A DNA stretch of 64,000 bases from JAICMB01 sp963802915 (GCA_963802915.1 CAWDKQ010000013.1:1-64000), one strand, 5' to 3'. Positions 38,351 to 46,686 are shown, numbered from the stretch's first letter. The notes: a model not told the origin generated them from the letters alone. Numbers and translations: made by a program.

Positions 38351-39957
38351 TCCGGATTTCCCTCCAGGTTGGTTTCAGACTGCGATTGAGTTCGCTGTTC
38401 GATGACGTCGCGATACAGCGTGAGTTGGCGAATCAACGGATCGACCTGCCGTAGCGAGAGTGGCGCTGGTCCTTTGCGTTCGAGATAGCGGCGGACGAAA
38501 TGGTATTCGTAGACTTCGAAGGAAAGCGCGGCCGAACAAGCATCGTCCACTGCCGCGGCGCCGTATTTCTTGGCGAGAGAGAGAACCCCTTGAATGCGGC
38601 GCACGGCGGGCTGTCCTTTCTGCGCATACATCGTTTTTGCGAGCACGCCGATAGAATCGCTGGCATTCTCGGCGCGCCGGAGCAGTTGTTGTGTGGTGAA
38701 CGGCGTCTTCTTGTGGCGGTCTTCAGCAAGAATGCGATGTGCGCCGCGAGGTTGATGCAAGTGTTCGCGCAGCAGTTGGCCGGTCTTGGGATCGAGCAAG
38801 CGCACGTGCCGTCGATTCCACTGCACGTTGACTCGTCTCCCAATCCAGCCAGGCGGGGCGCTATAGTAGGCGGCTTCCACTTCGACGCAGCCATCCATGT
38901 GCACCGCGCGTTCACCGTATTGGTAATAGCGGAATGGCTCGACGGGAAGCGGCAACAGCGCAGGTTTCTCTTCTGAGAACATCGCCGCAACCTGGCGTTT
39001 GGTAGTGCCATGAATGCGGGTGTCGGCCCAATGTTCCTCCCATCGATCCAGGTAGCTTTGCGCTTCTTCGATGGTTTCGAAGCGCTTTCCTTTTAGCGGT
39101 GTCTTCTGCGCATGACCAACGCTGGACTCGACCTTGCCTTTGCGATCCGGATCTTTGATGCGGCAGGGCAGCGCCACGGCGTGGTAATGCGCCAGCATGT
39201 CGCGATAGAGCGGGTTGATGGTGGGATCGTAGATGTCCGGCTTCAACACACCTTCGCGCAGATTGTCGAGGATGAGAACGCGTGGCACGCCGCCGATTCG
39301 GGCAAACGCCGTCTCGTGCAACTCGGCCCAGGTTCGCGTGCTGGAACTGAAGACGATCAGCCGGACACACTTGCGGCTATAGCCGAGCGTCAACACAAAC
39401 AAGCGGGTGCGGCGGTAACGGCCGGATTGGGGATCGCGAACCATGGGGCCTTCGCCGTAGTCGACCTGCGCTTCTTCGCCGGGCGCCGTGACGATGACGG
39501 CGCAGGGTTGTTTTTCCGGCGAGCCATGGAGCTTGTTGATGAAGCGTTTGACGCTCTGATATCCGCCGGTAAAGCCGTGGTCGTCAACCAGATCCTGCCA
39601 GATCCCCTTGGCGTTGCGACCTTGGCTCAGCGCATGCTGGATGAGTTCGCGATAGGGCTCGCTGGTACTTGCCGTCGTGGTTTGCGTCGGAGGATCGGCG
39701 CCAGAGTCGGGGATCACCTCATTGGCCGGTTTTGGGCCGCCAGAGTCGGTGGTCACGCCATTGGCCGGTTTTGAGTCTTGCGCCGCTCGTTTGCCCCATC
39801 CGCCGGGCGGCCGAACCGCAATGGCGGCTGTTCTTAGATATCCGGCCGCAGTTTCACGCCGGACACCGGTTTCTTTTTCGATGCGCCGCAGCGACCATCC
39901 CAGCCGCCCCAACGCGATGACTTCTTGCTTCTTTTTCTCGTTCAAGACGTTGCTCAC
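38347..39957 (-). CDS. istA: IS21-family transposase IstA
   Basis: The protein has 536 residues. An N-terminal helix-turn-helix (EVIALGRLGWSLRRIEKETG) is followed by a DDE integrase core: first Asp in EAQVDYGEGP, second region RVLILDNLREGVLKPD, and the Glu after KGKVESSVGHAQKTPLKG. The start is GTG at 39957. Residues about 55-85 carry a direct repeat (KPANGVTTDSGG, KPANEVIPDSG) encoded by copies of the terminal CCGGCCAATG motif. An 8-bp palindrome with a 4-base gap (GACGGAGA/TCTCCGTC, 39961-39980) lies just before the start. Confidence 0.94.
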   Translation of the reverse strand: MSNVLNEKKKQEVIALGRLGWSLRRIEKETGVRRETAAGYLRTAAIAVRPPGGWGKRAAQDSKPANGVTTDSGGPKPANEVIPDSGADPPTQTTTASTSEPYRELIQHALSQGRNAKGIWQDLVDDHGFTGGYQSVKRFINKLHGSPEKQPCAVIVTAPGEEAQVDYGEGPMVRDPQSGRYRRTRLFVLTLGYSRKCVRLIVFSSSTRTWAELHETAFARIGGVPRVLILDNLREGVLKPDIYDPTINPLYRDMLAHYHAVALPCRIKDPDRKGKVESSVGHAQKTPLKGKRFETIEEAQSYLDRWEEHWADTRIHGTTKRQVAAMFSEEKPALLPLPVEPFRYYQYGERAVHMDGCVEVEAAYYSAPPGWIGRRVNVQWNRRHVRLLDPKTGQLLREHLHQPRGAHRILAEDRHKKTPFTTQQLLRRAENASDSIGVLAKTMYAQKGQPAVRRIQGVLSLAKKYGAAAVDDACSAALSFEVYEYHFVRRYLERKGPAPLSLRQVDPLIRQLTLYRDVIEQRTQSQSETNLEGNPE

Positions 39958-40239
39958 ATCGACGGAGAATACTCTCCGTCAGTCAACGTCCTGACTCAGT
40001 TTTTCATTGGCCGGTTTTCAGGTGATCCCGTATGGCCGGTTTTGGGTGATCCCCGAGGTGAGCTTCAGATTCTTGAAATAACGGCGCGAAAGAGTTCAAC
40101 GTCCGAATCCGGCGGTAACAGATCGCAGCCCGCGACGGCGTGATTACTGGCGGCTCGAATCGCGACGCAGCCGGACCTTGTTGAATTTTGAGGTAATCGA
40201 CAGGGCGTTCTAGGACCGTTCGCCATTCGTGCCATGGCA

Positions 40240-40746
40240 TTAAGCGCCCGGCGAGACACGACAGTATGGTCCTGGATCGCGAGGCGGACTCAACGTGACC
40301 ACAGAACCCCAAAACTCGTAGCAGGTCTCCACGAACTTTAAGAAATGAGTGAGATCGTCGGGTTTGCGGATAAAACAGTTTCCGTTCAATGCATAAACAG
40401 CCCTGACATGTTCAGGATCGTCGGATGTCGAAGCAACCACAATCGGAATATGCATCAAATGCGGCGTCGATTTGATCGCTTTCAAGACTTCAAGCCCGGA
40501 CACCCTCGGAAGAGAAAGATCAAGGAAAATCACATCCGGGGTGGGCGCGTGCTCATACTTGCCACGCTTGTGGACGTAATCGAGCGCATCATCCCCATCC
40601 GTAACAGAGCGAAACCCGCTCGTCATACCGGCGGCCTTGAACGCTTCCTCGGTGAGCCGGGTATCGGCAGGGTTGCTTTCAACTACCAAGATTTCGATCT
40701 GGTTGCGGGGCACCGGCCATTCGTGACCGAGTGAAGGGTTGGACAT
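40240..40746 (-). CDS. Stand-alone receiver (Rcp type)
   Basis: The protein has 168 residues with no output domain. The phospho-acceptor is in VIFLDLSLPRVSG and the Lys in FIRKPDDL. The acidic pair normally read as ED is ES here (ILVVESNPADTRL), so Mg2+ binding may be altered. The tail VTLSPPRDPGPYCRVSPGA is extra. Four receivers of this type lie between 40 and 45 kb. A CTAGG-N6-CCTAG palindrome lies 138 bases upstream. Confidence 0.88.
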   Translation of the reverse strand: MSNPSLGHEWPVPRNQIEILVVESNPADTRLTEEAFKAAGMTSGFRSVTDGDDALDYVHKRGKYEHAPTPDVIFLDLSLPRVSGLEVLKAIKSTPHLMHIPIVVASTSDDPEHVRAVYALNGNCFIRKPDDLTHFLKFVETCYEFWGSVVTLSPPRDPGPYCRVSPGA

Positions 40747-41071
40747 AATGCATGTCCTTCTTTCTGTCGGACAAAAGGCTGCTGGGCTTCTTGGGCGGCT
40801 TCTAATTGTAACAGTTGTTATAGATATTGTCGATGAATATTTAAATAATAATCTGTAAGGTAAGGTGCTATTCGCGGCTTTTACTAGGTATTCCCCTAGG
40901 GGATCGAGTCTAAAGGATCTGGTCCACGCCTGAGGTGACTGTGGGCCGGAGGGGAAATCCGTTCACGGGCGCGATCTACTCCCTGTCGTCACTGAAGTAC
41001 CGCCGCATGTGATACCGCATCTCATGTGACAGCCGCTGCTCGTGCCGTTTCGCTCGAATAACGAAGACGAA
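40747..41071. other. AT-rich leader region, no gene
   Basis: About 325 bases. The section 40800-40860 is strikingly AT-rich for this window (runs such as ATATTTAAATAATAA), as expected for a promoter of the receiver gene at 40746. The palindrome at 40884-40903 follows. Confidence 0.5.
40884..40903. promoter_or_regulatory. Inverted repeat CTAGG-N6-CCTAG with TCCCCTAGGGGA
   Basis: Positions 40884-40899 repeat the half-sites and spacing seen at 35368. They overlap a 12-bp perfect palindrome TCCCCTAGGGGA (40892-40903). It lies upstream of the receiver gene at 40746 (minus strand), next to an AT-rich promoter-like stretch. Confidence 0.4.
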
Positions 41072-41158
41072 TCATGAGATAAAGCAAACGACGAAGACTA
41101 AGTACCAGACCATCCCCACCACCGTTGCGACTATGCCATGAAGCTTTGCGTCGGGCAA
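41072..41158 (-). CDS. Possible 28-residue membrane peptide
   Basis: A TTG start follows GGGAGGAAG at about five bases and opens a frame of 28 codons. It has one hydrophobic helix (IVATVVGMVWYLVFVVCFI). The ribosome site and helix are the only support; an ATG further in (MVWYLVF) is an alternative. Confidence 0.35.
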   Translation of the reverse strand: MPDAKLHGIVATVVGMVWYLVFVVCFIS

Positions 41159-41268
41159 TGGATCTTCCTCCCTACAGATGCGCAGGGTTCATCCACGACA
41201 GTTGGATAACCAAACCCTTGCACCTGCCTTGCGTTGGTCATATACTCATCGCGTCAATCGAGGTAAAA

Positions 41269-41502
41269 ATGCAACGCGGCGCCGTCTGGAAGCTCACGTC
41301 GCCTTTGTTGGGGATGTGTGATGTCGAGGACAACGTCAGCAGCTACGGGCGAACGCTGGTGACGCTCCCAGCAAACTCGCGTTTAAAAGTGCTGAATGCA
41401 TCACCTGAGAATGCCTTCGTCGAGGCCGTGTGGGAAGGAAGACACGTTCTTGTCTTTCGCATCGATCTCGAGAAACGTGGAAAAGAGATAGTGAACGGGT
41501 AA
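41269..41502 (+). CDS. Small protein, distant member of the 34991/46045 family
   Basis: The protein has 77 residues. GAGGTAAAA precedes the ATG at 41269. The core TLVTLPANSRLKVL, then FVEAVWEGRHVLVFRIDLEK, lines up with LPVGARLCLND, FVGVTYNGKLYCIFMVDLIEK of the protein at 46045. The N-terminus differs. A small beta-barrel fold is inferred; function is unknown. The receiver at 41585 follows on the same strand. Confidence 0.6.
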   Translation: MQRGAVWKLTSPLLGMCDVEDNVSSYGRTLVTLPANSRLKVLNASPENAFVEAVWEGRHVLVFRIDLEKRGKEIVNG

Positions 41503-41584
41503 CTCTTACCGTGGGGTAAATTACACCGCGTTGAGCTTTTTCCTTCTAGTTCTTGACGAACCGCATCTAAGCCCTCCATCATCG

Positions 41585-42037
41585 ATGTTGGACTCGGTGA
41601 AGGAAAATAAGAATCGAGTTAGAGTCCTCCTGGTCGAAGACAATCCAGCCGATGTGTATTTGTTTCGGAGGGCTATGGAACGTTGCCCGGCTTTCGTGGA
41701 TCTATCCGTTGCCGAAGATGGCGAGCGGGCAGCGCGGCTTCTGGCTGACGGCCACAACGAACCTGATCTGATCGTACTTGATCTCAATCTTCCGAAACTA
41801 AGCGGTCTTGAAGTGTTGAAGCGATTCCGGGAAAGCGGTAAAGATCACGTTCCTGTTCTAATATTCAGTTCGTCGGAACGTCCATCCGACATCGATGCCG
41901 CCTTGGCGGCTGGAGCCAATGCCTACGCTGTGAAAGGATACGACATAGAGACGTATCACCAAGCCGTCGCTCATATCCAGCCCTGGATCGAGAAGATCGC
42001 GACGTTGAGAACCGAATCCGACGCGAGTGAGAAGTGA
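41585..42037 (+). CDS. Stand-alone receiver (Rcp type)
   Basis: The protein has 150 residues. It shows the acidic pair in RVLLVEDNPADVYLF, phospho-acceptor in LIVLDLNLPKLSG, and Lys in AYAVKGYDIE (the usual following Pro is missing). The start at 41585 fits the family; the frame is open further upstream without a site. It is convergent with the receiver relic at 42050, with only 12 bases between. Confidence 0.88.
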   Translation: MLDSVKENKNRVRVLLVEDNPADVYLFRRAMERCPAFVDLSVAEDGERAARLLADGHNEPDLIVLDLNLPKLSGLEVLKRFRESGKDHVPVLIFSSSERPSDIDAALAAGANAYAVKGYDIETYHQAVAHIQPWIEKIATLRTESDASEK

Positions 42038-42049
42038 TCAAGAATCCCG

Positions 42050-42471
42050 TCAGTCGTTCGGCTTCAACCATTTCTCGATGATCTGCCCGACTTCGGCGAA
42101 GTACTCGTCCACGTTGAAGGGTTTCTTGATGTACTGATTCGCTCCCGCCTCGACCATCGCCTGCAACTCGCTCTCACGGACTGAAGAACTGAACACCACC
42201 ACAATCGGCTCTGGGTTGTAGGTTTACATTAGGCGATCGAATCCACGCCAATAGGCTGTGCCCATCGATCTTCGGCATGTTTAAGTCCAGTAAGATCAGC
42301 GAGGTCGATACCCCTCACGCAGCGCATCAATCGCCTGCTCACCGTTGTCGGCACACCGGAGAGTAATGTCGGGTCGGACGCGTGTTGATTGAACGCTTGC
42401 TTGATCAACATCGTATCGCCCGGATTGTCTTCGACAATGAAGACCTCAAACCGATCTGGCCGATGGTCCAT
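42050..42471 (-). pseudogene. Receiver gene relic with several frame breaks
   Basis: Joined across three frames, the sequence gives a whole receiver: FEVFIVEDNPGDTMLIKQAF, then DITLRCADNGEQAIDALREG, then LILLDLNMPKIDG, and finally PEPIVVVFSSSVRESELQAM to IIEKWLKPND before the TGA. At least three indels, and a small insertion near NVNLQP, break it. The remaining domains are still well conserved, so decay is recent or the sequence has errors. Confidence 0.8.
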
Positions 42472-42532
42472 CGCCTACTTGTTATATCGGTATTTTCCTC
42501 GACGTTTGTTCCTGGTGCGACCTTGGACCGTT

Positions 42533-42706
42533 TCAACCGTCCTGCGCAGTCGGGCTCAGCCACAGAGAGTGTTCCGTGCACAACCAACCCCTTCGTGTGC
42601 CCCTCCAACCATTCTCCCGGACTCGATCCCAGACGGATTGCACATCTGTGCAGCCCTGGAGCTCCAAGATCTCGTTGCAGATGGCGCAGATCAACAGGAT
42701 TGCCAT
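42533..42706 (-). CDS. Possible 57-residue zinc-ribbon-like protein
   Basis: The frame MAILLICAICNEILELQGC continues to WRGTRRGWLCTEHSLW and stops at TGA. It has a CxxC pair and a later CxxH, a plausible zinc site. No good ribosome site precedes the ATG at 42706, and the N-terminus may be lost. It lies beside the receiver relic, so this could also be a fragment. Confidence 0.35.
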   Translation of the reverse strand: MAILLICAICNEILELQGCTDVQSVWDRVRENGWRGTRRGWLCTEHSLWLSPTAQDG

Positions 42707-43040
42707 GGATGGGGCGTTCAGGCAAGAGCGCGTTTCCTGCCGAAAGAAACACCCATGTTTTCTTTAGTGATCGAAAGTCGCCCGCGAACTGTGCCCCATC
42801 GTAAGTAGGATCTGGGTCATATCCAGCGGTTGTTCACCCAGGCTAGCGTCCAGCGATCGAGAAGGCCAGTCAGGAGCCCCTACCACGCGAACGCGGTGAG
42901 GTGTATACTTTCGGTGGACCACATTTGGCGAAATTTATCGGTTTTGCAGTTCCTCCGCGCCGCTGTCGTTGAGGTCAACACACACTCCCGGATACGTTCT
43001 CTGCCGAGCAAATTCTACGGTTGCATTAAGGATCTACCTC

Positions 43041-43292
43041 ATGACCACAGGGAATGCTAAAACAGCAGCTGTCGCTGCGGAAGCCGATCCGCATGGCAAT
43101 GCCGACCAGGAAATCACAGAAGCCACGAACGACCTTCGCGAACAGGACATCGCCGCATTAGCATACGAGCTTTGGGAAGCGAGAGGGTGTCCAGAAGGAT
43201 CACCTGAAATCGATTGGTTTGCCGCACTGGAACAACTTCGATCACGCGATCTCGAAGAACAAGCTGATGCCGCCGTCGCATCGAACATTTAG
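43041..43292 (+). CDS. DUF2934 protein
   Basis: The protein has 83 residues. The C-terminal half (DIAALAYELWEARGCPEGSP, then DWFAALEQLR) is the DUF2934 motif, found in small proteins of soil bacteria with unknown role. The N-terminus is Ala/Asp-rich. The ATG at 43041 is chosen because upstream codons lack protein character. Confidence 0.7.
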   Translation: MTTGNAKTAAVAAEADPHGNADQEITEATNDLREQDIAALAYELWEARGCPEGSPEIDWFAALEQLRSRDLEEQADAAVASNI

Positions 43293-44253
43293 CCGTCCGT
43301 AAACACGAGACCCAGTACCGCGTTATCCGCAGAATCTTGATGGAAAATTCAACGCCACTTGGCGCTTAAAGCTTCTCAACAACATAGTAGACATCAGGCG
43401 CAGGCCGCATTTGACGGCTGCCTGACCATCGCACACCCCCGGCATCCGAGAACCAGGCCGTTCGCAACCCCCGGAACTCGGATGCCATGTGCGATTCGCA
43501 TATTGATTTGAACTGGGACTTAGAACTTAACCCGGTTTTTCGATGTATCCACGAGCGTCGTGCTACTATTATCACAGATCAAATAAGTTTTCTCGGGTTG
43601 ATTTCCCAAGTGCGAGTTTGGATTTAGACTAACCCCGACCCCGCGGAAATCGTTCCTAACGGTTTCGAAGCTGAGAAAAACGTCCTCTGGATCATCCGAA
43701 ATCATGATCTGCACGAAGTTCCACGCGTTTTATATTCGCAGTCTAGTCAAAGATGTTAGTGCCGGGATAAAAGGGAGCCGGTCTCGCCGTTTTAGGAGGG
43801 TACCAGAGCCGCAACTACCGTCGGCGAGACACACTAAAAACGCGCGGCTTCGCCAAGGCCGCCAACCCGCCGAACGGAGCATTCAGACCAATAACGTCGA
43901 CTACAGAGAGGTACCCTCCAGCGCCGTCAGTAGGGACGTGAGCACCGAACCGCAGGGATGCCGTAGTGTAGGAGATCGAATGATTAACGGACAGAGACGT
44001 AAATTGTCGTAGGCTGCCGGTGATCGACACGGTACACCTGGGGCGCTTCCAAGACCGCAGTTCATCAACGTGGGCATGAGCGTTAGCGCTGTCCAGCATT
44101 GTGCGGCGAGAGCGAAGAGTTTTCAAGCAAATCTTTAGAATCTGAATTAGAGTACTTACCGCGTCCCCGCCAATGAATGTTTGTCTGGTCTCATTGGCTC
44201 CGGCTCTCGCCGGCCCAAATGGCTCCGTTTCTCACCGGCACTGACAGTCAAAG
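43293..44253. other. Intergenic, no gene; short direct repeat near 44190
   Basis: About 960 bases with no convincing frame on either strand. Close to the end lies ATTGGCTCCG-CTCTCGCCGG and again ATGGCTCCG-TTTCTCACCGG, a tandem motif in the style of IS21-type element ends. It may be a leftover of another insertion sequence. Confidence 0.4.
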
Positions 44254-44685
44254 ATGAAAAAACCGCTGATACGTGTGCTCCTCGTCGAGAACAATGCGGC
44301 TGACGCAAGGATGACAAAACTGGTCCTGAAGGAGTCTACCCTTCAACATTCCCTAACCGTTGCTGCCGACGGCAACGAGGCTCTCGCATTCCTGCATAAC
44401 GACCCGCCCTTCACAGGCTTTCCACTTCCCGAGTTGGTGTTGTTGGATCTGAACCTGCCGAAAGTAGACGGGATCGCGGTGTTGCAAGCTATCAAGAACC
44501 TACGTCGTCACGGCGGGGCGATCGCCGCAGTGATCGTGCTTTCTGGCCTGAGTGATCCCGTTCAGCAGAGTGCCGCCATGGCCCTAGGAGCGGATGCATT
44601 TTTCGCCAAGCCGCAAGACCTAGGAGAGATGCATGCTCTGGCGTCGAGCGTGCGTGAGGTGTGGGAACGGGTGTCCGGCGAGTGA
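44254..44685 (+). CDS. Stand-alone receiver (Rcp type)
   Basis: The protein has 143 residues. The N-terminal RVLLVENNAADARM has EN in place of the usual acidic pair. Phospho-acceptor Asp is in LVLLDLNLPKVDG and Lys in AFFAKPQDL. It is one of the receivers in the 40-45 kb array and no kinase lies nearby. Confidence 0.88.
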   Translation: MKKPLIRVLLVENNAADARMTKLVLKESTLQHSLTVAADGNEALAFLHNDPPFTGFPLPELVLLDLNLPKVDGIAVLQAIKNLRRHGGAIAAVIVLSGLSDPVQQSAAMALGADAFFAKPQDLGEMHALASSVREVWERVSGE

Positions 44686-44711
44686 ATGCATCGGGTGCCC
44701 CCCCCGGTCGT

Positions 44712-44930
44712 TCATTCATGGTCGCGACGCTCGTTCCGCCTCGTCGCCCAATACGCGGTCTTACGCCGCGAAACCTCCATTCGTTCCTCGGGCGGCATGT
44801 TCTTTCGGCCACGGTTCTGCGGGTTGCGTGGCTGCAGTGCCAGAGCCCGTCGTTCCAACCTGCGTATGGCCCGGTCAACGCGCTCACGTTCAGCGTGCAG
44901 AGCGGTGATGATCGCGTGAATTCTCGTCAT
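44712..44930 (-). CDS. Small basic helical protein
   Basis: The protein has 72 residues. A helix (IHAIITALHAERERVDRAI) leads to a basic segment GRKNMPPEERMEVSRRKTAY. This layout (N-terminal coil, then an M-x-x-EER-x-x-x-SRR motif) is one I associate with small acidobacterial proteins of unknown function, possibly nucleic-acid binding. Start choice is uncertain; an upstream ATG at 44972 is also in frame. Confidence 0.5.
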   Translation of the reverse strand: MTRIHAIITALHAERERVDRAIRRLERRALALQPRNPQNRGRKNMPPEERMEVSRRKTAYWATRRNERRDHE

Positions 44931-45274
44931 GTTTTCGAACGACGGCCCATGAATAGGGTATGCGCGAAGCACGTCTATGTTGCCCAGGCGAGTGCGCTTA
45001 GAGTGAAGCGCACCCGCTAACTCGCTATGACTGGAGTCTCAGAGTCTTTTTGCGAGTTCCCAAAGCATATCAGTTTGGGCCACCGGAATACAGCCGTAAA
45101 GCTTCGGCTGGAGGCCGCCGATGGGAATCTTAGATCGGTTCAAATAGGCAACCAGCTTCCAAGCTAGACGATGTGGACCGCGTAAACGGTGCTTGCGCGG
45201 ACCGCTTTTTTGCCTTTCAAGGAGTCCCTGTCAACTGGGCGTGCCGCTCATGAAATCTGCTCCAATGCACGGGC
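44931..45274. other. Intergenic, weak hairpin with T-run
   Basis: About 340 bases with no gene. Near 45195-45211 the sequence CGGTGC-N5-GGACCG is followed by CTTTTTTG, a poor terminator-like structure with a mismatch. Confidence 0.35.
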
Positions 45275-45565
45275 TCATTCTTTCTTGTTAAAACCGACCA
45301 GCGCCGCTTCGAGCCGATCCGCCATGGCGTAGATCTCTGCTTCCATCTGTGTGTCTTCGATACAGTCGGCGGACTGCCGTACCGCATCAAGGGTTTTACG
45401 GGATTTCGCGAGCGCGGTCGCGCTCTGCTCAGGATCGGATATGGCTTCGGTCTTGGCGGTCTCGATAAATATGAAGCCCACCTCCAGATTCAGACGCAAG
45501 AACTCGAATATCGCGGCCTCCTGTCCTTTAACCAACCACACGAGGCTCACCTGCGGTTCTCTCAT
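45275..45565 (-). CDS. Hypothetical helical protein
   Basis: The protein has 96 residues and mostly predicted helix (AAIFEFLRLNLEVGFIFIE, DTQMEAEIYAMADRLEAALV). No family known to me. Its ATG overlaps the stop of the upstream frame by four bases (ATGA), so the two are a translationally coupled pair. Confidence 0.6.
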   Translation of the reverse strand: MREPQVSLVWLVKGQEAAIFEFLRLNLEVGFIFIETAKTEAISDPEQSATALAKSRKTLDAVRQSADCIEDTQMEAEIYAMADRLEAALVGFNKKE

Positions 45566-45842
45566 TCATCGTTTTCGTCCATGCTCATGCTTTTGACGTC
45601 GTCCGGGATCGTGTCGTTGACGATCAAGTTGTTCAGCCGTTCCATCGCACGCATCAATTCGGCAAACGCGGCTGAATACTCGCGGGACGCATTGAAGATG
45701 CGCTGCGACCCATCTGGATGCGGCAGGCCGCTCGGGGACTCATTCACGACGGCATTGAATCGTTCCGAGCGGCTCGCGATTCCTCTGTGGCTTTCGCAAG
45801 CTGCTCTCGTAGGATCTTCAGGGCCGATTCGCGCGACGGCAT
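45562..45842 (-). pseudogene. Hypothetical protein gene with one frame break
   Basis: The first 22 codons (ATG at 45842: MPSRESALKILREQLAKATE) and the rest (SERFNAVVNESPSGLPHPDG, then RIFNASREYSAAFAELMRAM to the stop at 45562) are in different frames and meet near 45780. Together they give a coherent coiled-coil protein with a SGLPHPDGxxRI motif. Read without the break, an alternative start at 45852 gives a poor N-terminus. Either a one-base mutation or an error. Confidence 0.55.
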
Positions 45843-46044
45843 GGTACAACACGGAAATCGTATCACGCGTGACTGGTTAGTTGTCGCGCCCCCCAAAAAA
45901 GAGGGTTCGACGTGTTTTTCAGCCGTTTCCATCAAGCCGATGAAGCCCTCCTTAGGCAATTGAACCCGGAATACTAGGCGCTTGCCGGGTTCTTACCTGC
46001 GCGGGCGACTGCTATCGTCGATGCTTCCAAAGAGGTCAAAGCAG

Positions 46045-46272
46045 ATGACGGACGTCTTCCAGCTTACGAAAGCAATAATTGCCGTTGCGTTCAACCCCTA
46101 CGGTCGGGGAGAGATATTCATGCTGCCCGTTGGGGCGCGGCTCTGTCTGAACGATACGAGCAGTCTCCCCGGATTTGTCGGTGTCACTTATAACGGCAAG
46201 CTGTACTGCATTTTCATGGTCGATCTCATTGAGAAGTCCGTTGCAATCCGAACAGTGGGCGCTGCCGCATAG
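46045..46272 (+). CDS. Small protein, paralogue of 34991
   Basis: The protein has 75 residues: MTDVFQLTKAIIAVAF, YGRGEIFMLPVGARLCL, PGFVGVTYNGKLYCIFMVDL. It matches the protein at 34991 along its whole length with 39 of 75 identical residues by my count. A GAGGTC lies before the ATG. Orientation differs from its paralogue. Function is unknown. Confidence 0.65.
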   Translation: MTDVFQLTKAIIAVAFNPYGRGEIFMLPVGARLCLNDTSSLPGFVGVTYNGKLYCIFMVDLIEKSVAIRTVGAAA

Positions 46273-46686
46273 AGAACCCATCATCCCTTCCACCTTCCGT
46301 TCTGCGAAGTTGCGCCGACGCAAATGTCGCTGCGATCCGAATCAGCTTGAGAACTACTTCGACACACTTCCCAGGGTTCTTTCCGGACACACCCGGGCAC
46401 TTGCCCGGTTCTTTCCATACGTTCTTTGTGTCAAGCTCCGTATGTACAGCGTGTTCGACGCGACGAGCTCAGTTTGGGCAAGTTGGAGAATTCCGTGGTG
46501 CAGCCCGAACGAAGCCACCGGCCATCTGGAGGAGGATGATGTTGGTCCGTCTCCGCATCAGACATGGCAACGTGCACGTAAGCGCGGGTTCGGCGCGAAG
46601 GTCCGGTCAAACCGCCGTTAGAGCCAATAGCCGAAGTCCTTCGTGCCGGGCCTGATCAGCTATCGCAAACCACTCTAGCGACACCG
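46273..46686. other. Intergenic, no gene seen
   Basis: About 410 bases. A repeated CGGGCACTTGCCCGGTTCTTTCC-like segment near 46394-46415 forms a small hairpin (CCGGGCACTTGCCCGG). Frames over 100 codons here lack coding character. Confidence 0.4.

Larger units (their letters stand above)
37258..40057 (-). mobile_element. IS21-family insertion sequence, 2,800 bp
   Basis: The ends are a perfect 13-bp inverted repeat, CTCGGGGATCACC at 37258-37270 and its complement at 40045-40057. They are flanked by a 6-bp direct repeat GTGAGC (37252-37257 and 40058-40063), the target duplication. It carries istA and istB on the minus strand with ATGA overlap. Internal copies of the motif CAAAACCGGCCAATG repeat at both ends, as in other IS21 elements with multiple transposase sites. 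Both genes are intact, so the insertion looks recent and potentially active. Confidence 0.93.
37131..40143 (+). pseudogene. Small ORF split by the IS21-family insertion
   Basis: Removing the element and one copy of the duplicated GTGAGC joins 37131-37257 to 40064-40143 in frame. The result is 68 codons: MDHHRLFRWHLDGSIKTDLC at the start, the join around SLRGELQILEITARKSS, and the stop TGA at the end. The restored frame across the junction supports both the element boundaries and a former small gene. No family is recognised. The start at 37131 has no strong ribosome site. Confidence 0.6.

Noticed and set aside
38500..39774. Plus-strand frames of 158 and 220 codons over istA
   Set aside because: They lie fully inside a well-defined transposase gene and show no motifs.
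42405..42752. 115-codon minus frame overlapping the zinc-ribbon candidate
   Set aside because: It has no motif, whereas the overlapping 57-codon frame shows ordered Cys/His spacing.
45120..45220. tRNA-like GGTTCAAAT string followed by a T-run
   Set aside because: No acceptor stem or anticodon arm can be folded around it.
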